Shown piece by piece: positions 7,225 to 11,079 of a stretch of DNA of 11,079 nucleotides. The position numbers and the translations under genes are program-made. The notes beneath the pieces were generated by a model, which worked only from the letters and a program-made list of their open reading frames with translations, searched no databases and was not told the DNA's origin. The stretch is from Paraglomus occultum (Eukaryota > Glomeromycota > Glomeromycetes > Paraglomerales > Paraglomeraceae): the NCBI GenBank assembly GCA_910592205.1, contig CAJVPJ010001255.1, positions 1 through 11,079 on the forward strand. Reading direction: 5' to 3'. How positions within the stretch are numbered: the stretch's first letter is position 1; each line of letters begins with the position of its first letter.

Positions 7225-9316
7225 ATGACCTCAAGTCAGGAATGGTTAAGAAAGAATATTGACGATGGAAGCATTCGGTTTTATTCCTTTGATGACATTA
7301 TTGACCAGGTGTACATTGATCATGGAGGATATGGCGTAGTTTTCAAAGCCGAAGTGAAATCACTTGGTAGAACGGTGGCATATAAGCTTTTGCATTCATA
7401 TAATGATAAAGCGATGGAAAACTTTGTCAAGGAGGTTGGTAATAAAATTAACATCTTAAATTTTGAATTTATTGCCTTACTTAAACCCATCCCAAACGAT
7501 ACTTTAGCTTAAGATTCATCGCACCGTTAATCATCATCCCAACATAATTCAGTTTCTCGGAGTGAGTATAGGTAAGATTAAAACACATACAGACTACGCT
7601 TTATACGACGACATTTACTAAAATTTGATTAATAGATACGCTTAATAGATATGTAATAGTCTTTGACTACGCTAACGGTGGTTCATTACGATCTTACTTA
7701 TCTGACCCGCCTGATGAACTGGACTGGCATACGAGATGCAAATTTGGTATCAATATCGCTAATGGCCTGGGTTATCTTCACGAGCGCCGTATTATACATA
7801 AAGATTTGGTAAGTATAAATGAAATACACAGAAGTGTTATCTGATCGGATGTTCTAACGATTGACGGTTTATTATCACTTAGACTTCACATAATATATTG
7901 ATTCACAATGGGGTGGCGATGATAACGGACTTTGGTTTGTCTGACCCGATTTTACAACAAAGAACCAATTCAAACATTAAAGGAACCTTTCCATATCTTG
8001 ACCCCAGACGCATTCTGGGCACCATTACTAAACATGATGAAAAGTCAGATATATTTAGTTTTGGAGTGGTTTTATGGGAAATCTCTAGTGGCAAGCAGCC
8101 ATGTGATAAGCTCCAGACTTATGAGGATATTGCAATTTATAGACTACACAGTAGTCGAGACGCTCCAGTTTCAGGAACTCCTGAAGAATATGTTGCATTG
8201 TATTCGGAATGTTGGGATGATGCACCTGAGAAAAGACCATCCTGTGAGCAGATTGTTGATAGATTAAGCATAATAAGCCAATTGCCCATGGTTCCAACTT
8301 TTAATAGTCATTCATTTTCTGACCAGTTGTCAAGTATGTACCAAGAAGAATTATTAAAAGGAAGAATTCAACATCAGATTGCTAACTTGATTAGAGACTG
8401 GTTGGTACACAATGAACAGAATTATCTGGTAGAGAGGCTCAAGGATCATGTTGATTGTGGGCAATGTTGTTGGCTACTTGGGGTTTTTTATGAACATGGA
8501 ATAACAGTTGGAAAGGATCTTAATCAAGCAATCTCCTGGTATGAATTATCAACAGGAAAAAATTATGTCTGTGCACAATACAATCTTGGCCATTGCTATC
8601 AAAATGGTATTGGTGTAGAAAAGGATGCTACAAAAGCATTTGAATTGTATCAAAAAGCAGCTGAACAAGAGTATGCTGCTGCACTGTATAATCTTGGTTA
8701 CTGCTATCAATATGCAATTGGTATAGAAAAAGACATCAATAAAGCAGTTGAACTGTATCAAAAAGCAGCTGAAAAAGGTGATGCTGGTGCCCAGAATGAT
8801 CTTGGCTACTGTTATCAATATAGGATTGGAGTGAAAAAAGACGTTCAGAAGGCTGTTGAATTGTATCAAAAAGCCACTGAGCAAGGGTATGCTGCTGCAC
8901 AATGTCATCTTGGCTCTTGCTATGAAGGTGGGATTGGAGTAGAAAAAGATGTCAAAAAAGCATTTGAACTGTATCAAAAAGCAGCCACACAAGGAAATGC
9001 TACTGCGCAGTATAATCTGGGCTATTGCTATTGGCATAAAATTGGGGTAGAAAAAGATTCTAGAAAGGCAATTGAATTCTATCAAAAGGCTGCTGAACAA
9101 GGAAATGCCACTGCTCAGTATACTCTTGGTTTATTCTATGAGGATGGAATTGTAGTAGAAAAAGATGTCAAAAAAGCAGTTGAACTGTATCAAAAGGCTG
9201 CTGCACAGGGTGATGCTACAGCAAAACGGTGTCTTGAACATTATTATTATAATGAGAGAAAGGGTGTAGGTAAAAAGATTCAAAATTGGTTTACTTCAAT
9301 GCTGTATGGCAACTGA
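7225..9316 (+). CDS. Protein kinase (TKL/tyrosine-kinase-like) fused to Sel1 repeats (4 exons)
   Basis: Exons 7225-7434, 7508-7571, 7636-7808 and 7883-9316 give an unbroken 626-aa protein. The kinase domain spans about residues 28-281: glycine loop 'IDHGGYGVVF' (31-40), ATP lysine Lys54 in 'VAYK', helix-C Glu70, catalytic loop 'HKDLTSHN' (146-153, Asp148, Asn153), metal-binding 'DFG' (165-167), 'YLDPR' (187-191) in place of APE, Asp205 in 'SDIFSFGVVLWE', Arg267 in 'EKRPS'. All catalytic residues are present, so it is predicted active. A linker (about 282-342) leads to seven 36-aa Sel1 repeats (343-594) and a degenerate end (595-626). Sel1 units form helical solenoids that bind proteins; the targets are unknown. 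There is no signal peptide or membrane span, so it is cytosolic, unlike plant receptor kinases. ATG 7225 is the first in its frame after TAG 7153. Branch-point-like TACTAAA (7616) and CTAAC (7854) support introns 2 and 3; the donor of intron 1 is weak (GTTGGT). Confidence 0.9.
8462..9313 (+). repeat. Sel1 repeat array, 108-bp period, seven units plus a partial eighth
   Basis: Units start at 8462, 8570, 8678, 8786, 8894, 9002 and 9110, each exactly 108 bp (36 codons), followed by a degenerate partial unit 9218-9313. The shared protein pattern is 'AQ.NLGYCYQ.GIGVEKD' followed by '.KKA.ELYQKAAEQGNA'. Unit 1 is the most diverged ('WYELSTGKNYV'), while units 5 to 7 are closest to each other, with runs of shared nucleotides around 'gaactgtatcaaaa'. 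The exact spacing without indels fits a helical solenoid that grows or shrinks by whole units. Confidence 0.92.
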
Positions 9317-9630
9317 ATTTGATGTTGCACAATGTATTGATTGCTTTACAACCTTGTCAATGTGGAGTTGATATAATGATGAGCATGTTTATCTGACCTT
9401 GAGTAATGATATATTAGTATAACAGTTACACCATCATACAAAGAAAGGCAGTTCATATATTCACAAGAATTAAATTAAGTTTTCAGAGCACTATTTATAT
9501 ACTAATACAGTTGGAAAATTTGATTTGTCTGAAATATAATGATAGTCAAATTTGTTTCCACAAAGTGTAGAATATATATTGTTTACTTACAATACAGTTG
9601 ATTATTAAGAGCTTTAAGTCACAAATTATA

Positions 9631-9636
9631 AATAAA
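9631..9636 (+). terminator. Candidate poly(A) signal of the kinase-Sel1 gene
   Basis: AATAAA lies about 315 bp after the TGA stop. I saw no closer canonical hexamer, although variants such as AATATA near 9530 could serve. It is followed by a (TA)-rich stretch. Confidence 0.4.
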
Positions 9637-9779
9637 CAGCCTATATATATATTTGTCACAATTCACATTATAAACTTGCAGAGTTACACATGAACTGAGG
9701 CATTTTTTTAAATTTATCAAACTGCTCAGTTTATCCAAAAGGGTGAGCCAAACAACCAACCAACAATACCCGATCTATA

Positions 9780-9806
9780 GTAATAGTATAGTGCCTTTAC
9801 TATTAC
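9780..9806. repeat. Perfect hairpin, 9-bp stem, in the 3' flank of the kinase gene
   Basis: GTAATAGTA (9780-9788) pairs with TACTATTAC (9798-9806) around a 9-nt loop. It lies about 460 bp after the kinase stop and beyond the candidate poly(A) signal. Confidence 0.4.
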
Positions 9807-10303
9807 ATATTCATTGATTCATTGTTAGATGTCTGCTTGAAGTTGACTTAGTCAGAAGACGTGTTGTTTAGCATTTGTTGTAGACGTTTAATAAACCAAA
9901 ATTTTCATTAACTTTGTCAATAGTTATACTTATCAAGTTGTTATTTTTACAAGTAACTTGTAATAATTACAAAAAAAATGTTAACAATTAAGATTTGGTT
10001 TATCTTCTGTGCCTAAGAGCAAAGCTTTTATTGTCCCCTATAATAAGTATTTGTCACGCAAAGAGGAAAATTGTAAAATATTTATTCAGTCGGATTTAAG
10101 GACAGTATAATGATAATTAGTATTTTGACAGTACACTTTTCTTTGGCAAAATATCGTATGCATCATGGCAAATGTTACAAAAAAGACACAATCGTCTTAT
10201 TATTATGCAGTAATTTTGCAATCGGTTTTAACACAAATGCAAACGTGTCGGATATAAGTATAAAAACCAGAGATACTTTATTAACAATAATTTGTTTTAA
10301 TAC

Positions 10304-10342
10304 GTTACCGCATCCGTTAATATTTAATATTAACGGGTTACC
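10304..10342. repeat. 23-bp palindrome flanked by direct GTTACC repeats
   Basis: CCGTTAATATT (10314-10324) and AATATTAACGG (10326-10336) are exact inverted arms around one T. GTTACC occurs on the left (10304-10309) and immediately on the right (10337-10342). It is the strongest palindrome in the window. It makes both strands weakly open here, which probably explains the overlapping short frames at 10110-10388 (+) and 10175-10372 (-). Confidence 0.55.
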
Positions 10343-10572
10343 AATACAAATAGTCTTTAAAATGACCCACAATTTGAAAAAAGTGTGAAACGTTTATGCT
10401 GGAGGTATTTATTTATTTTCAATAACAAGTTATATATTGCTTATTGTTAGAACTTTAATTTGTATCATTGACTTTCCTCGAAAAGCAATAATAATAAAAA
10501 TAAAACGACTGCCAACAACTACCGTCGTTAATAACAAATAATAAAGACTTTCAAACAATGGCGAAAAAAAGA

Positions 10573-10588
10573 AATTGGCGAATTGGCG
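10573..10588. repeat. Short tandem repeat (AATTGGCG)x2
   Basis: Two exact 8-bp copies lie in tandem, with a related ATGGCGAA just upstream (10559) and GAATGGG just after. Confidence 0.5.
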
Positions 10589-10972
10589 AATGGGAAATGA
10601 GGTAATTATGACATGCAGCAAGATTGTATAAGAAAAGATATGTAACAAAGATATTTGTATAAGATAATCATACAGGTTTTCAGACAAGTAGTAATTACAA
10701 TAATTTTCAAAACTAATGATTTATTCCTCATAGTTATAAGTTAATAGTGTGATCTAATAAGATTTATTGATACCAATTTCAATAGCTAATTTCTATAATA
10801 ATAATAGAAAGTTTAACATTAAATCAAATTTTGAAACTAAAAAAAGCCCCCAATCAACTAATTTAAATTTATCTGACGAAGGATTCGCTTTGGCTACTCC
10901 GCAAATCGACTTGACGATTATCAAACAATAAATTACCTTGTAACAATCTCCTTTCTTATTGGACCTTATACT

Positions 10973-10987
10973 TATATATATATATAT
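10973..10987. repeat. (TA)7 microsatellite
   Basis: Seven consecutive TA dinucleotides in AT-rich spacer. Confidence 0.75.
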
Positions 10988-11025
10988 GATTTTTCTTACA
11001 TATTAACTAGAGTGAGAAGTAGTTA

Positions 11026-11040
11026 GGAGGCTTCGCCTCC
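11026..11040. repeat. GC-rich hairpin GGAGGC-TTC-GCCTCC
   Basis: A perfect 6-bp GC stem with a TTC loop stands out in DNA otherwise about three quarters AT, and is followed by CTTTATATTA. Compact 'ggcttcgcc' hairpins of this kind are known as dispersed elements in several fungal and organellar genomes; this could be such an element or the start of something beyond the window edge. Confidence 0.45.
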
Positions 11041-11079
11041 CTTTATATTAATGTTAGTGATAAATTGAGAGATAATTTT

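Larger units (their letters stand above)
9317..11079. other. 3' flank of the kinase gene and AT-rich spacer
   Basis: After the kinase 3' end there is no convincing gene. Short frames at 10110-10388 (+), 10175-10372 (-) and 10430-10687 (-) have AT-driven composition, no motifs, and two of them overlap antisense. The palindromes and simple repeats are listed separately. Confidence 0.55.

Noticed and set aside
8549-9100. 183-codon minus-strand frame across the Sel1 array
   Set aside because: It is the antisense shadow of the 108-bp Sel1 repeat: its own periodicity mirrors the coding repeat and it lies entirely inside exon 4.
10110-10388. 92-codon plus-strand frame overlapping a 65-codon minus-strand frame
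   Set aside because: Neither shows a motif. The shared 23-bp palindrome helps keep both strands open, and the two cannot both be favoured on this evidence.
10430-10687. 85-codon minus-strand frame with hydrophobic stretches
   Set aside because: Hydrophobic runs are expected from T-rich codons; there is no recognisable family, promoter or splice context.
1-11079. tRNA, rRNA, CRISPR array or complete transposon
   Set aside because: I looked for B-box-like GGTTCGA motifs, regular spaced repeats and transposase or reverse transcriptase motifs and saw none convincing.

Overview
This window looks like nuclear DNA of an arbuscular mycorrhizal fungus (Glomeromycotina, close to Rhizophagus/Glomus). 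It is very AT-rich, its introns are short GT-AG introns of 64 to 103 nt, and it carries a protein kinase fused to a Sel1 repeat array. That fusion has the wording typical of the greatly expanded kinase/Sel1 families of these fungi, such as 'SGTPEEYVALYSECWDDAPE' and 'LGYCYQ..IGVEKD..KA.ELYQKAAEQGNA'. The assignment rests on remembered family style, not on a search.

Layout. Positions 1-4900 hold no intact gene I can support. They contain a degenerate tandem-repeat patch (about 126-515), a 13-bp inverted-repeat pair (618-718), several short perfect hairpins, and two patches of about 40% GC (about 2390-2780 and 4541-4800). These patches read like broken coding sequence against surroundings of about 25-30% GC. 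Gene 1 (5023-6107, +, three exons, 295 aa) encodes an NmrA/isoflavone-reductase-like NAD(P)H-binding Rossmann protein. Its likely TATA box is at 4940 and its poly(A) signal at 6238. A 1.1-kb spacer (6108-7224) holds the 3' end of gene 1 and the promoter side of gene 2. Gene 2 (7225-9316, +, four exons, 626 aa) encodes a TKL/tyrosine-kinase-like catalytic domain followed by seven Sel1 repeats and a degenerate eighth. The last 1.76 kb (9317-11079) is its 3' flank plus AT-rich spacer with palindromes and no convincing gene.

How the genes relate. Both genes lie on the + strand but have separate promoters and termini. Nothing links them functionally: gene 1 is a soluble oxidoreductase-like protein, gene 2 a signalling protein in which the Sel1 solenoid probably positions the kinase or its substrates. 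I see no CRISPR array, rRNA, tRNA, complete transposon or clearly new system. The best leads are the kinase-Sel1 chimera with its nearly regular 108-bp internal repeat, its ambiguous first splice donor, and the two decayed GC patches.
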